64,000 nucleotides of DNA, from the NCBI RefSeq assembly GCF_001662075.1, contig NZ_LYPL01000002.1, forward strand, positions 186,001 through 250,000, read 5' to 3'. Shown piece by piece: positions 50,771 through 59,543 of the stretch (position 1 is its first letter; each line of letters starts with the position of its first letter). The notes under the pieces were generated by a model. That model was not told the DNA's origin, searched no databases, and worked only from the letters and a program-made list of their open reading frames with translations. The DNA comes from Rhizobium bangladeshense. Lineage in GTDB: Bacteria > Pseudomonadota > Alphaproteobacteria > Rhizobiales > Rhizobiaceae. The position numbers and the translations under genes are program-made.

Positions 50771-51502
50771 TTACAGGAGCCGTATTGCCGACGTCGTGAT
50801 GATGACCATCGAGACTGCCACCATCAGCGCCCGCACCGGCAGCCGCCTGACGAGAATGGCGCCGAAAGGGGCGGCGATGACACCGCCGATGATGAGGCCG
50901 ATCGCCGAATTGAGCTCAGACCAGCCGAGCGTCACGACGAAGGTGACCGAAATCGTCAGGGTCACGGCGAATTCGGTGAAATTGGTCGAGCCGATCACCC
51001 GCTTCAGGTCGTGACCGCGCCCGACAAGCGTGCTGGTGACGATGGGACCCCAACCGCCGCCGCCGATCGCATCGAGAACGCCGCCGAAAAAGCCGACGGG
51101 CGGCACAGCCCAGTCGCGCACCTCGCGCCGGATCTGCGGACGGAAGGCCTTGTAGAGGATCAGGAGGCCTATCGCGATCAGATAGGCCGATACGAAGGGC
51201 TCGATCACCTTGCCGTCGATATTGGCAAGCAGATAAGCCCCGATTGCGCCGCCGATCATGCCGGCAGGCGCCAGCCGCGCCACCAGCCGCCAGTCGACAT
51301 TGCGGTGATAGGCATGCGACAGGCCGGACGCCGCCGTTGTGAACATTTCGGTCACATGCGTCATCGCGCTGGCATTGGCCGCCGGCACCCCGAAAGCCAG
51401 CAGGCTCGTCGTCGACAGCACGCCGAAGGCCATGCCGAGCGCGCCATCGACGATCTGTGCGCAGAAGCCGACGGCGATGAAGAAGAAGATATCCGATGTC
51501 AT
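50771..51502 (-). CDS. TSUP (TauE/SafE) family permease
   Basis: 243 residues, strongly hydrophobic with about eight helices. The N-terminal repeat FFIAVGFCAQIVDGALGMAFGVLSTTSLLAFGVPAANASAMTHVTEMFTT and the second repeat VGFFGGVLDAIGGGGWGPIVTSTLVGRG are the two halves of the TSUP fold. Members move sulfite, sulfolactate, taurine-derived or other organic anions; substrate unknown. The start at 51502 is preceded on the minus strand by GAGGGGACCGC. The gene is followed by nothing co-directional within 400 bp. Confidence 0.9.
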   Translation of the reverse strand: MTSDIFFFIAVGFCAQIVDGALGMAFGVLSTTSLLAFGVPAANASAMTHVTEMFTTAASGLSHAYHRNVDWRLVARLAPAGMIGGAIGAYLLANIDGKVIEPFVSAYLIAIGLLILYKAFRPQIRREVRDWAVPPVGFFGGVLDAIGGGGWGPIVTSTLVGRGHDLKRVIGSTNFTEFAVTLTISVTFVVTLGWSELNSAIGLIIGGVIAAPFGAILVRRLPVRALMVAVSMVIITTSAIRLL

Positions 51503-51559
51503 GCGGTCCCCTCAGACGAACGGTAGCATCAGAATCCGCGATGCGGGATTTTTTTTTGC

Positions 51560-52213
51560 TCAGGCGGAAAGTCCGCGCTGTTTCAGCCGGACGATCTTGA
51601 AAAAGCCGTTCGGAAAGACCGGCAGAATATCGGCCGCGGAAAAATCGCCGCGACGCTCGGCCCAGGCGAGGATGCGGTGGATGCGGAAGGCGGAGGACCA
51701 GCCGATGTGGCGCACCAGCGGCGCCACCGCCGCTTCGATTGCGCCCTGCAGGCCGGCGCCGTCGCCGAGCTTGCTCGCCAGGATGATCTCGCCGCCCGGC
51801 CTGAGCACCCGGGCGCATTCGTCCAGCGCCCGCTCGGGCTCGGGAATGAGCGTGATGACGAAGGGCAGGCAGACCACGTCGAAAGACTGGTCGGCAAAGG
51901 CGAGCGCATGCGCATCCATCACCTCGAGCGCCTGCACATGCTGCAGCTTTTCGCGCCGTACCTTTTCGCGCGCCCGGGCAATCATATGTTCGGAAATGTC
52001 GATGCCGGTCACCCGGCAACGGCTGGGATAGTGCCCGAGCGTCAGGCCGGTGCCGACGCCGATTTCCAGAATATCGGTGCCGGCCGCAGCGGCAAGGGCG
52101 GCAAGCTTGCGGTGGCCGTCGCGCAGGATGCCGCGGTAGACGCGGTCATAGACCGGTGCCCAGCGCTGATAGATTTTCTGCTGATCTTCCGCCCGGTTGC
52201 GAAGTTCCGACAT
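51560..52213 (-). CDS. PmtA-like phospholipid N-methyltransferase
   Basis: 217 residues, class I SAM methyltransferase: WAPVYDRVYRGIL, motif I ILEIGVGTGLTLGHY, GIDISEHMIARAREKVRR, VMDAHALAFADQSFDVVCLPFVITLIPEPERAL and an ARVLRPGGEIIL post-motif. The pattern closely recalls the Rhodobacter-type PmtA, which methylates phosphatidylethanolamine toward phosphatidylcholine; a ubiquinone or other methyltransferase is possible. AGGAGG precedes ATG 52213. It is 57 bp upstream of the TSUP gene's start on the same strand. Confidence 0.75.
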   Translation of the reverse strand: MSELRNRAEDQQKIYQRWAPVYDRVYRGILRDGHRKLAALAAAAGTDILEIGVGTGLTLGHYPSRCRVTGIDISEHMIARAREKVRREKLQHVQALEVMDAHALAFADQSFDVVCLPFVITLIPEPERALDECARVLRPGGEIILASKLGDGAGLQGAIEAAVAPLVRHIGWSSAFRIHRILAWAERRGDFSAADILPVFPNGFFKIVRLKQRGLSA

Positions 52214-52288
52214 GCCTAAGCCTCCTGCGCACAACCCCCGAGAATCGGAATCAATTTTTGAAAAGGATCATGCATTTATCACAAACAT

Positions 52289-52326
52289 AGAGCGCCTCGG
52301 CGCCTCTCACAGACGCGCGGCGCTCT
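52289..52326. repeat. rhizobial palindromic element (AGAGCGCC type)
   Basis: AGAGCGCC (52289-52296) and GGCGCTCT (52319-52326) are perfect inverted arms; read on the minus strand, the element matches the layout of 3130-3174 (AGCGCCGCGCGTCT). An A-run follows on the plus strand. Confidence 0.65.
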
Positions 52327-52410
52327 AAAAACCCGGCACCTCAACTCCTAAGGGTGGGCTTGGGTTCCGCCCGGAAGGTGACTGGCGTCACAAACCGTGA
52401 CCGCGGCCGG

Positions 52411-52737
52411 CTATTTGGCCGGCGCCAGCCCAAGCTTCTTGGCATCCATCGCGCTGCCGATCTCGACCGACTTTTCCTGCTTGTCATAGACGCAGATCTG
52501 GGCGACAAGCCCCTTGGCGCCCTTCGGCTTTCCCGTCACCAAAGCGAGCCCGTAATGGGCGGTGCCGAAAGGATCGACACTGACGGCTGGCTTTTCGAGC
52601 GCGACCGCCGCCTTCCTGCATTTGGCCTCGACATCGGCCGCGAACTGCTGCCAGGCCTCGTCGGAGGAGGCATGGGCCGCGCCGGCGAGACAAACAAGCG
52701 CGGCTGCGGCCGGAAGCTGGATTATATTCCTGTACAT
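52411..52737 (-). CDS. small periplasmic hypothetical protein
   Basis: 108 residues. MYRNIIQLPAAAALVCLAGAAHA is a Sec signal cleaved before Ser24. The mature part (SSDEAWQQFAADVEAKCRKAAVALEKPAVSVDPFGTAHYGLALVTG ... AQICVYDKQEKSVEIG) has two cysteines, likely a disulfide, and one helix followed by strands. AAGGGAGAT precedes ATG. No known domain is recognised; similar proteins are widespread in rhizobia by impression only. Confidence 0.75.
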   Translation of the reverse strand: MYRNIIQLPAAAALVCLAGAAHASSDEAWQQFAADVEAKCRKAAVALEKPAVSVDPFGTAHYGLALVTGKPKGAKGLVAQICVYDKQEKSVEIGSAMDAKKLGLAPAK

Positions 52738-52950
52738 CTCGGATCTCCCTTGTTGTGCATTGCGCTCGAAGCGGTTTTGCGGGCGGGCATGTCAGGCGAT
52801 TTGAGCGTGCGATTCCAGCTCTGAAACTGAGGCAAATTTTCCTCCGGCCGATCGTTTTTTGATATTTCGCCGGTTGCCTCTCCCCCATTCCCCTCCTATG
52901 TTCCGCCTCACCTGCCGATGACGCAATCTATTGCCAAGAGGAGATCTGAC

Positions 52951-53553
52951 ATGGCTTTCGAATTGCCTGAACTTCCCTATGATTACGAAGCCCTTGCCCC
53001 CTTCATGTCGAAGGAAACGCTGGAGTTTCACCACGACAAGCACCATAAGGCCTATGTCGACAACGGCAACAAGCTCGCCGCCGAAGCCGGCCTTTCCGAT
53101 CTCTCGCTCGAAGAGGTCGTGAAGAAGTCCTTCGGCACCAACGCCGGCCTCTTCAACAACGCCGCCCAGCACTACAACCACATCCATTTCTGGAAGTGGA
53201 TGAAGAAGGGCGGCGGCGGCAACAAGCTGCCGGGTAAGCTCGAAGCGGCTTTTGCCTCCGATCTCGGCGGCTATGACAAGTTCAAGGCCGATTTCGCCAA
53301 TGCCGGCGCTACCCAGTTCGGTTCCGGCTGGGCCTGGGTTTCCGTCAAGAACGGCAAGCTCGAAATCTCCAAGACCCCGAACGGCGAAAACCCGCTCGTT
53401 CACGGCGCCACTCCGATCCTCGGCGTCGACGTCTGGGAACACTCCTATTACATCGACTATCGCAACGCCCGCCCGAAATACCTCGAGGCCTTCGTCGATA
53501 GCCTGATCAACTGGGACTACGTCCTGGAACGCTACGAAGAAGCCACGAAGTAA
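52951..53553 (+). CDS. sodB: superoxide dismutase, Fe/Mn family
   Basis: 200 residues: MAFELPELPYDYEALAPFMS, metal His in KETLEFHHDKHHKAYVDN, NNAAQHYNHIHFWKWM (second His), GWAWVS, and DVWEHSYYIDYRNARPKYLE (Asp and third His). The cytoplasmic enzyme dismutes superoxide. Rhizobia often have one cambialistic Fe/Mn enzyme of this kind; metal choice cannot be settled by eye. AAGAGGAG precedes ATG 52951; the upstream extension is rejected. Confidence 0.95.
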   Translation: MAFELPELPYDYEALAPFMSKETLEFHHDKHHKAYVDNGNKLAAEAGLSDLSLEEVVKKSFGTNAGLFNNAAQHYNHIHFWKWMKKGGGGNKLPGKLEAAFASDLGGYDKFKADFANAGATQFGSGWAWVSVKNGKLEISKTPNGENPLVHGATPILGVDVWEHSYYIDYRNARPKYLEAFVDSLINWDYVLERYEEATK

Positions 53554-53691
53554 GCGGCACGGGACTTGCAGGCTTCCGCGGCGATGTCTCGGCCTCTTTG
53601 ATCTTGCACCCGGCGTTCTCCCGAACGCCGGGTGTTCGTTTTCGCATCCCGTCGTCACACCCCTGTCACCGGCCGCTCCTAATCACGCCCC

Positions 53692-54537
53692 ATGTCCTCT
53701 TCCGCTCTTCCCCTGTTCCGCTTCGGCATCATCGCCGATCCGCAATATGCGGCAATCCCCCCGCATGCGGGCATGGACCGCTACTATGCCAACAGCCTCG
53801 CCAAGGTCGCCGAGGCGGTCGAGATCTTCAACGGCGAAGATTTGAGCTTCGTCATGACGCTCGGCGATGTTATCGACCGCAGCTTCAAGAGCTTCGACGA
53901 GATCCTGCCGGTCTATGAGAAGCTGAGGCACGAGGCGCTCTTCCTGCTCGGCAACCATGATTTCTCCGTCTCCGCGGGGCACCTCTCGGAAGTCGCCACA
54001 CGTCTCGGCATGCCGTCGCCCTATTACAGCTTCTCCCGCCACGGCTGGCGCTTCATCATGCTCGACGGCAACGAGGTCAGCACCTTCGCGCCGCCCGAGG
54101 GCCATCCGCACCGCGCCCTTGCCGCGCAAATGCTGGCCGAGCTGGAGGAGAACGGCGCCAGCAATGCTCATCGCTGGAATGCCGCGCTGAGCAACGCGCA
54201 GTTCGCCTGGCTGACCGATGAAATCGCCAAAGCGGCCGAGGCGGGCGAAAAGGTGATCGTCATGAATCACTATCCCGTGCATCCGCCCAGTGAACACGGC
54301 ATGTGGGACAGCGACCGCATCGTCGCACTGCTCGCCTCTGAGCGCCATGTCGTCGCCTATTTCAACGGTCACGACCATGTCGGCAATTACGGCATGGCCG
54401 GCGCCTGCCACTTCGTCAATTTCAAGGGCGTGGTCGACACTGAAAGCGAAAACGCCTTCGCCATCGTCGAGGTCTACGCCGATCGCCTCGAAATCCGCGG
54501 CTTCGGACGCGAGGAGAGCCGGACGCTGGCTCTATAA
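53692..54537 (+). CDS. calcineurin-like metallophosphoesterase
   Basis: 281 residues with all metallophosphoesterase motifs: FGIIADPQYA (D-x-H variant, DPQ), VMTLGDVIDR (GD), FLLGNHDFSV (GNHD), VIVMNHYPVHPP (GH variant) and YFNGHDHVGN (GHxH). DPQYA and the order of motifs resemble Mn-dependent ADP-ribose/CDP-alcohol diphosphatases, so a nucleotide-linked substrate is plausible. No signal peptide. Monocistronic after sodB with a 139-bp gap that contains a hairpin. Confidence 0.88.
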   Translation: MSSSALPLFRFGIIADPQYAAIPPHAGMDRYYANSLAKVAEAVEIFNGEDLSFVMTLGDVIDRSFKSFDEILPVYEKLRHEALFLLGNHDFSVSAGHLSEVATRLGMPSPYYSFSRHGWRFIMLDGNEVSTFAPPEGHPHRALAAQMLAELEENGASNAHRWNAALSNAQFAWLTDEIAKAAEAGEKVIVMNHYPVHPPSEHGMWDSDRIVALLASERHVVAYFNGHDHVGNYGMAGACHFVNFKGVVDTESENAFAIVEVYADRLEIRGFGREESRTLAL

Positions 54538-54617
54538 CAGGAACAAAACCAAGGTATGCGGGGTGCCTCTCCGAAGAAGCGCTCAACGCTCCAACGGTGA
54601 GTTTCGCGGAACGCAAT

Positions 54618-54720
54618 CCCACCCTCCGTCATCCTCGGCCTTGAGCAGCCTTGAGCCGAGGATCCATGCCCGCTGCTGATAGAGACGAAGGTGGATCCTC
54701 GGCTCAAGGCCGAAGAGGAG
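54618..54720. repeat. large inverted repeat (GAGCCGAGGATCC type)
   Basis: Arms of 16 bp are perfectly complementary: CTTGAGCCGAGGATCC (54650-54665) and GGATCCTCGGCTCAAG (54693-54708), with flanking CCTCGGCCTTGAGC adding further pairing. This element is common in rhizobial intergenic DNA and fills the 320-bp gap between two convergent genes. Confidence 0.75.
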
Positions 54721-54857
54721 GAGAGGGCAGATGTCGGCAGTCCTTTGGCGGACGTCGAAGAACTGCCAGGCACAAGTGCGCTTCCCCGGGCCGCATGACA
54801 TTGACCTCCTGCTCGGGTCTTAAACGCCGCCAGACGTGTTCGCACAATGCCTGCCCA

Positions 54858-55550
54858 TCACCCCGCCACAGCCTTCTCCGCCCACCCGCTCGTCCACAAT
54901 TCCCGCAGCCTGTCACCGTCGCCCTTGAAGAACTCCTCGCTTACCGCGCAGCGCTCCACCCGGTCACTGCGGAAATTGCGGATCGCCTGGCGCAGCTCAC
55001 ACCAGGCGACGATGTTGGCGGTCTGCGAATAGTAGATCAGCGCGATCGGCTGGATCGTCCGCTCGCTTCCGCGGCCGAGTTCGTCGCGGTAGGCGAGCAT
55101 CAGCTTGCGTTCGTCGCGGATCGCCCGGCGCACGATCGCAAGGTCGAAGCCGGCCGGCTGCGCGATCGAGCCCCAGGCATAGAGCGCCTTGGTGTCCATT
55201 GCCTGGCGCAGCGGCGGCGGTACGGCGCCAGCGATCTTCTGGTTGACCCGGCGCGCCGCCTGCTTCAGCTCCTCGTCGGCGGTGCGTTCGAGCAGCGCCA
55301 GCGACAGCACGATCGCCTCCATCTCCTCGATCGAAAACATCAGCGGCGGCAGGTCGAATCCCGGCCGCATGATATAGCCGATTCCGCGCCCGCCTTCGAT
55401 CGGCACGCGCATCGCCTGGAGTGCGGCGATGTCGCGATAGATCGAACGCACCGTTACCTCGAGCGTCTCGGCCATCACAGCCGCCGTCATCGGTTTTCTG
55501 GCGAGCCGCAGGATCTGAATGATCTCGAAAAGCCGCGAGGCCTTGCGCAT
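54858..55550 (-). CDS. WYL-domain transcriptional regulator (YafY type)
   Basis: 230 residues: an N-terminal winged helix of DeoR type (MRKASRLFEIIQILRLARKPMTAAVMAETLEVTVRSIYRDIAALQAM) and a WYL domain (TIQPIALIYYSQTANIVAWCELRQAIRNFRSDRV), a nucleotide-sensing fold. GGGAGGGG lies four to five bases before ATG 55550. It is divergent from a LysE exporter, with a palindrome between them, and probably regulates it. Confidence 0.9.
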   Translation of the reverse strand: MRKASRLFEIIQILRLARKPMTAAVMAETLEVTVRSIYRDIAALQAMRVPIEGGRGIGYIMRPGFDLPPLMFSIEEMEAIVLSLALLERTADEELKQAARRVNQKIAGAVPPPLRQAMDTKALYAWGSIAQPAGFDLAIVRRAIRDERKLMLAYRDELGRGSERTIQPIALIYYSQTANIVAWCELRQAIRNFRSDRVERCAVSEEFFKGDGDRLRELWTSGWAEKAVAG

Positions 55551-55575
55551 TTTGCCCCTCCCATCCTTCACGCTC

Positions 55576-55593
55576 CTGACAATACACTGTCAG
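55576..55593. promoter_or_regulatory. candidate WYL-regulator operator
   Basis: CTGACA-ATACAC-TGTCAG is a perfect inverted repeat, 25 bp from the regulator start and 87 bp before the divergent exporter. Placement fits an autoregulatory site controlling both genes. Confidence 0.6.
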
Positions 55594-55679
55594 TTGGGTT
55601 TGCGTATAGAGCCGCCTATCGGATTGAAATCTCTTAGGGTCTCCAAAACGCCCCACCGAACGACAAGGCGGTAACTGAC

Positions 55680-56315
55680 ATGAATTACCACGAAAACCTC
55701 TGGCTCTTCTTCACCCTTCTCTTCGGTATCATCATCGTGCCGGGCATGGACATGCTCTTCGTGCTCGCCAATGCGCTGACCGGCGGTATCCGGCGGGGGC
55801 TGGCGGCAACCGGCGGCATCATGGCCGGTGGCGCAGTGCACTCGGCCTACGGCGCGGCCGGTGTTGGCGTGCTCGTCACCATGCTGCCGCAGCTGTTCAA
55901 CGTCCTGCTCTTTGCCGGAGTCGCCTATATGATCTGGATCGGCATTTCGCTGATGCGCAGTTCGATCACCGTCGAGGCGGTCGGGCCGGCAACGGCGGGC
56001 TCCGGCTGGCGGGCTTTCCGCCAGGGCGCCGTCACCTGTCTGGTCAATCCCAAGGCCTATATCTTCATGTTCGCCGTCTATCCGCAGTTCCTGAAACCGG
56101 AATACGGCCCGGTCTGGATGCAGGGCCTGATCATGGGGGCCATGACGATCGCCACCCAGTTCGCCATTTACGGCACGCTGGCGATGACCGCCGGCCGCAG
56201 CCGCGATCTTCTCGTCGGAAACCCCGATGCGACGGCCTTCGTCGGCCGCTGCGCCGGACTGCTGTTGGTTGCGGTCTCCGCGCTCAGCCTCTGGCAGGGT
56301 TGGAAAACTGCCTGA
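55680..56315 (+). CDS. LysE/RhtB-family exporter
   Basis: 211 residues, about six helices, with the family signature GIIIVPGMDMLFVLANALTGGIRRGLAATGGIMAGG near the N-terminus and FRQGAVTCLVNPKAYIFMFAVYPQF in the middle. The family exports amino acids such as lysine, arginine, threonine or homoserine lactones. Divergent from the WYL regulator. The start ATG 55680 has only weak Shine-Dalgarno complementarity (AAGGCGG). Confidence 0.9.
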   Translation: MNYHENLWLFFTLLFGIIIVPGMDMLFVLANALTGGIRRGLAATGGIMAGGAVHSAYGAAGVGVLVTMLPQLFNVLLFAGVAYMIWIGISLMRSSITVEAVGPATAGSGWRAFRQGAVTCLVNPKAYIFMFAVYPQFLKPEYGPVWMQGLIMGAMTIATQFAIYGTLAMTAGRSRDLLVGNPDATAFVGRCAGLLLVAVSALSLWQGWKTA

Positions 56316-56445
56316 ACCTGCGTGTATCACATTGTTTTTATGGTGATCCGCCAAAACGTGACTGCCGTTCGCCATGGATTTTGTCATGCTCCCGGTGCAG
56401 ATTGGCCATCGGCCGCCTTGGCCTTGAGAAAATGGAGAGGACCAG

Positions 56446-56886
56446 ATGAATTGGAAAGCAGTAGCTGCCGCCGCAGCGATGGCCGGCATAGCCTTGGGTT
56501 CGGTGACCGCCGCCGACGGCACCCATGACTCGCGCATTGCGCTGATGAAGAAGATCGGCGGTTCGGCGGGTGCCATGGGCGCTATCGCCAAGGGCGAGAA
56601 ACCCTATGATGCCGAGACGGTAAAAGCGGCGCTGACGACGATCGCCGCAACGGCCAAGGTTTTCCCCGATCAGTTCAAGCCGGGCAGCGATAGGAATGAT
56701 CCCGAGGTCAACCCGAAGCTCTGGGAAAACATGGATGACTTCAAGGCGCGCGCCGCAAAGCTCTCCGCCGATGCCGAAATCGCGCTCGCTCAGCTTCCGG
56801 CCGATGCTGCAGCCGTCGGCGCCACGCTCAATACGCTCGGCGCCAATTGCGGCGGCTGTCACAAGGCCTATCGTCTCAAGGATTGA
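56446..56886 (+). CDS. cytochrome c' / c556 (class II)
   Basis: 146 residues. MNWKAVAAAAAMAGIALGSVTA is a Sec signal; the mature part is a four-helix bundle with the single haem motif CGGCHKAYR at residues 135-139, the C-terminal position that defines class II cytochromes c. These periplasmic proteins carry electrons or bind NO. GAGAGGACC precedes ATG. A second cytochrome gene follows after 131 bp on the same strand. Confidence 0.9.
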   Translation: MNWKAVAAAAAMAGIALGSVTAADGTHDSRIALMKKIGGSAGAMGAIAKGEKPYDAETVKAALTTIAATAKVFPDQFKPGSDRNDPEVNPKLWENMDDFKARAAKLSADAEIALAQLPADAAAVGATLNTLGANCGGCHKAYRLKD

Positions 56887-57017
56887 TAGGCCGTTTGATC
56901 TGGACTTGATACGCGATCCGCGCCAGCCTTGCCGCCGGCGCGGATCATCTTATTCTCCGACCGTAAGGGCTGGTTGCAGCTCCGCACGGGAAATCTCGGC
57001 AAAAGGGGAGGCGGAGC

Positions 57018-57932
57018 ATGGTCCGCAGGTTCGTCCGGTTACTGCTCTGTCTGATCGGTGTCGCCGTCCTTGGCGGCGGCGCCTTCTATCTCGTCACCGC
57101 GCCCGATCCGCTGCCGGAGAGCCATTGGGCGGGTCTCGGCGCGCCCGATCCGGTCAACGGTCAGACGGTCTTCTGGGCGGGCGGCTGTGTCAGCTGTCAT
57201 GCCGCGCCCGGTTCCGAAGGCGATGCCAAGCTGACGCTTTCAGGCGGCCTGGCGCTGAAGAGCCCGTTCGGCACCTTCCACGTGCCGAATATTTCGCCGG
57301 ATGAAAAGGCCGGCATCGGCGGCTGGACGCTCGCCGCGTTCGGCAATGCGATGAAACGCGGCGTCGGCCCGGATGGCCGGCATCTTTACCCGTCCTTTCC
57401 CTATGGTTCCTATGCCCGTATGAGCGACAAGGACGTCAACGACCTCTTCGCCTTTATCAAGACGCTGCCGAAGAGCGCCAACGTCGCACCGCCGCATGAG
57501 CTGCCGTTTCCCTACAATATTCGACTTGCGCTCGGCGGCTGGAAATTCCTCTATTTCAGCGATCAGCCGCGGGTGGCGCTGGCAAAGAGCGACGACAAGA
57601 TCAAGCGCGGGCAATATCTCGTCGAAGGTCCCGGTCATTGCGGTGAATGCCACACGCCGCGCGATGCGCTCGGCGGCTTTGAGGCCGAGCAGTGGCTCGC
57701 CGGCGCCCCCAACCCGGAAGGCAAGGGCCTCATACCTAACATCACGCCGGCCTCCAAGAGCATCGGCGGCTGGAGCGAGGCGGATATCGCCAACTACCTC
57801 GAAACCGGCTTCACGCCCGATTTCGATTCCGTCGGCGGCCAGATGGTCGACGTCCAACAGAACATCGCCCGCCTGCCGGCCGCCGACCGCGAGGCGATCG
57901 CCGCCTATCTGAAGGCGGTGCCGGGGCGTTAG
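57018..57932 (+). CDS. dihaem cytochrome c
   Basis: 304 residues. An N-terminal hydrophobic segment (RFVRLLLCLIGVAVLGGGAFYLVTA) serves as signal or anchor; two class I haem sites are present, CVSCHAAPGS (about residue 58) and CGECHTPRDALG (about 205). Axial Met ligands are probable in the YPSFPYGSYARM and later regions. Similar proteins are the cytochrome subunits of alcohol, gluconate or sorbitol dehydrogenases, passing electrons to the terminal oxidase; no dehydrogenase lies next to it here. GGGGAGGCGGAG precedes ATG. Confidence 0.9.
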   Translation: MVRRFVRLLLCLIGVAVLGGGAFYLVTAPDPLPESHWAGLGAPDPVNGQTVFWAGGCVSCHAAPGSEGDAKLTLSGGLALKSPFGTFHVPNISPDEKAGIGGWTLAAFGNAMKRGVGPDGRHLYPSFPYGSYARMSDKDVNDLFAFIKTLPKSANVAPPHELPFPYNIRLALGGWKFLYFSDQPRVALAKSDDKIKRGQYLVEGPGHCGECHTPRDALGGFEAEQWLAGAPNPEGKGLIPNITPASKSIGGWSEADIANYLETGFTPDFDSVGGQMVDVQQNIARLPAADREAIAAYLKAVPGR

Positions 57933-58031
57933 AGCAATTCCAGCAAAAGTGTGTAACGGTTTTGCGTCCGGAATTGTGTGAAAACAAAGAGATAGAGCAT
58001 TTCCATGATTCGAAGAAAAACGGAAATGCTC
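57933..58031. repeat. rhizobial palindromic repeat pair
   Basis: AATTCCAGCAAAAGTG...CGGTTTTGCGTCCGGAATT (about 57937-57977) and GAGCATTTCC-N-GGAAATGCTC (57993-58031) are two hairpins between convergent genes. Both belong to common rhizobial intergenic families. Confidence 0.7.
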
Positions 58032-58077
58032 GAGAACGCCGTTCTTGACTGCTTGGCACAGTCGCCCAGATCCCTTG

Positions 58078-58707
58078 TTACAAGGAGGTGGGGCCGGGCA
58101 TCAGATCATAGGGATGGCGCCAGCCGGGCATGTTGCTGATACGGTCTTTCCAGGCTGCGATGGCCGGATAAGCGGTGTGATCGATCCCGGTTTCCTCCGG
58201 CATGAAGACATAGCCTGCCAAGGAGAGGTCCGCGATCGTCAGCCGGTCGCCGACGATGAAGGCCCTGCCTGTCAGGTGTTCGTCGACAATGGCATAGGCA
58301 GCTTTGGCTCTCAGTCTCAAAAACTCGGCGACTGGTGTCTCGCCGCTCTTCTGGAGACCATAGATGAACCTCAGCGTCGCGTAATAGCTCGTGAATTTGT
58401 GGTTGTCGAAAAGAACCCAACGCATAATGTCGCGCCGCTCTTCGGCTGTTTGCGCCCCAAAGTGCCCTGTCACCTCTGACAAATAATCCAGGATGACTCC
58501 CGATTGGCTGATCTTCGTGTGCCCATGTTCGAGCACAGGCGCCTCGCCTTGTTCGTTTACGGTTTTCCGCCATTCTTCGGTTCGCGTTTCGCCGCCCAGA
58601 TAATCCACGAAAACGCTTTCCCACTCGATGCCGGCAAGCGCAAAGAAGAGCGCGACCTTGTAACAGTTCCCCGAGAGAGCGAAGCAATGGAGTTTGAAAT
58701 CAGGCAT
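58078..58707 (-). CDS. glutathione S-transferase family protein
   Basis: 209 residues: MPDFKLHCFALSGNCYKVALFFALAGIEWESVFVDYLGG (GSNCYKV-type thioredoxin fold), APVLEHGHTKISQSGVILDYLSE (QS for gamma-Glu) and an alpha-helical half with GDRLTIADLSLAGYVF. A cytoplasmic GST of the nu/theta-like group; substrate unknown. AAGGAG precedes ATG 58707. It is convergent with the cytochrome gene and shares the strand with the GNAT gene upstream. Confidence 0.9.
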   Translation of the reverse strand: MPDFKLHCFALSGNCYKVALFFALAGIEWESVFVDYLGGETRTEEWRKTVNEQGEAPVLEHGHTKISQSGVILDYLSEVTGHFGAQTAEERRDIMRWVLFDNHKFTSYYATLRFIYGLQKSGETPVAEFLRLRAKAAYAIVDEHLTGRAFIVGDRLTIADLSLAGYVFMPEETGIDHTAYPAIAAWKDRISNMPGWRHPYDLMPGPTSL

Positions 58708-58773
58708 GAAAGCTCCTTATAGGACAAAGACTTGAAGCGTCGGTCGAGCGAATCTGAAGGATCGCGAAGCGCT

Positions 58774-59268
58774 TCAGGCGATCGACTGCATGTAACGCAT
58801 ACCGGTAACGGGACGCGGGGTAAAATCCATCTGTTCGTAGAAGCGATGCGCCAGCACGTTGCCGGTCGCGGCGCTGACGGAGAGGTAGCCGCAGCCGGCA
58901 TTGCGCGCGGTCTCGCGCGCCCGGTCGACGAGCAACTGGCCGGTGCCATGGCCGCGATGGCCATCGCGCACGAAGAGATGATGCAGGTCCATGCCGCGTT
59001 TGCCTTCCTGCGCCCTGTAGAGCGGCACGAGAATGGCGTAGCCGATCAGCCCATCGCTGATCTCGGCCACAAGCGCGGTAATCCAGGGCAGCGGGCCGAA
59101 CAGGTCGCGTTCCAGTTGCTCCGGCGTCGCAGCGGCCGCATCGCCGTGATGGGCGGCAAGCAGCGCAATCATCTCGTTGAGCTCTGGCAGATCGCGCGGC
59201 TTGGCGGTGCGGATCGTCACCACCGATGGGCGCATCAGTGAAATTTCGCTGTCTTCGATTTCGGTCAT
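58774..59268 (-). CDS. GNAT-family N-acetyltransferase
   Basis: 164 residues. Acetyl-CoA-binding motif A is LFVRDGHRGHGTGQLLVDRAREIA-like (HHLFVRDGHRGHGTGQLLVDRA), with motif B VSAATGNVLAHRFYEQMDFTP. The acceptor is unknown; LYRAQEGKRGMDLHHLFV resembles the diamine or aminoglycoside-like subgroup. AAGGACG lies eight bases before ATG 59268. A longer frame to 59442 contains an unlike N-terminus and no site, so it is discarded. Divergent from dmeR. Confidence 0.88.
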   Translation of the reverse strand: MTEIEDSEISLMRPSVVTIRTAKPRDLPELNEMIALLAAHHGDAAAATPEQLERDLFGPLPWITALVAEISDGLIGYAILVPLYRAQEGKRGMDLHHLFVRDGHRGHGTGQLLVDRARETARNAGCGYLSVSAATGNVLAHRFYEQMDFTPRPVTGMRYMQSIA

Positions 59269-59508
59269 GGTCTGCGTCCTTTGATAATCTGCCGTCAGAC
59301 GCTGCCGATACAACAAAGCCGCCTGACGGCGGCTTGTTGACAATATGATCTGTCCGGCCGCCCTTACAGGTACAGCCAAAAATACGAACGGCTCTGGTGC
59401 GCGTTTTTGATCATGGATCATCCATCGCTGCAAACGCGGCATTTGTCAACGCGTTGCAGCATGACGCTCGCGTTCGGCATGGGCATTGATATCGGCCGGC
59501 ATATGCTG

Positions 59509-59525
59509 ATAGTGTACCCCCCTAT
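59509..59525. promoter_or_regulatory. candidate DmeR (RcnR-type) operator
   Basis: ATAG-N9-CTAT (59509-59525) encloses a C6 tract, and sits 18 bp before the dmeR start. RcnR/CsoR-type repressors bind AT-rich inverted repeats flanking a G/C tract, so this is a probable autoregulatory site for dmeRF. Confidence 0.65.
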
Positions 59526-59543
59526 ATTAATTGCGAGTCCGTC

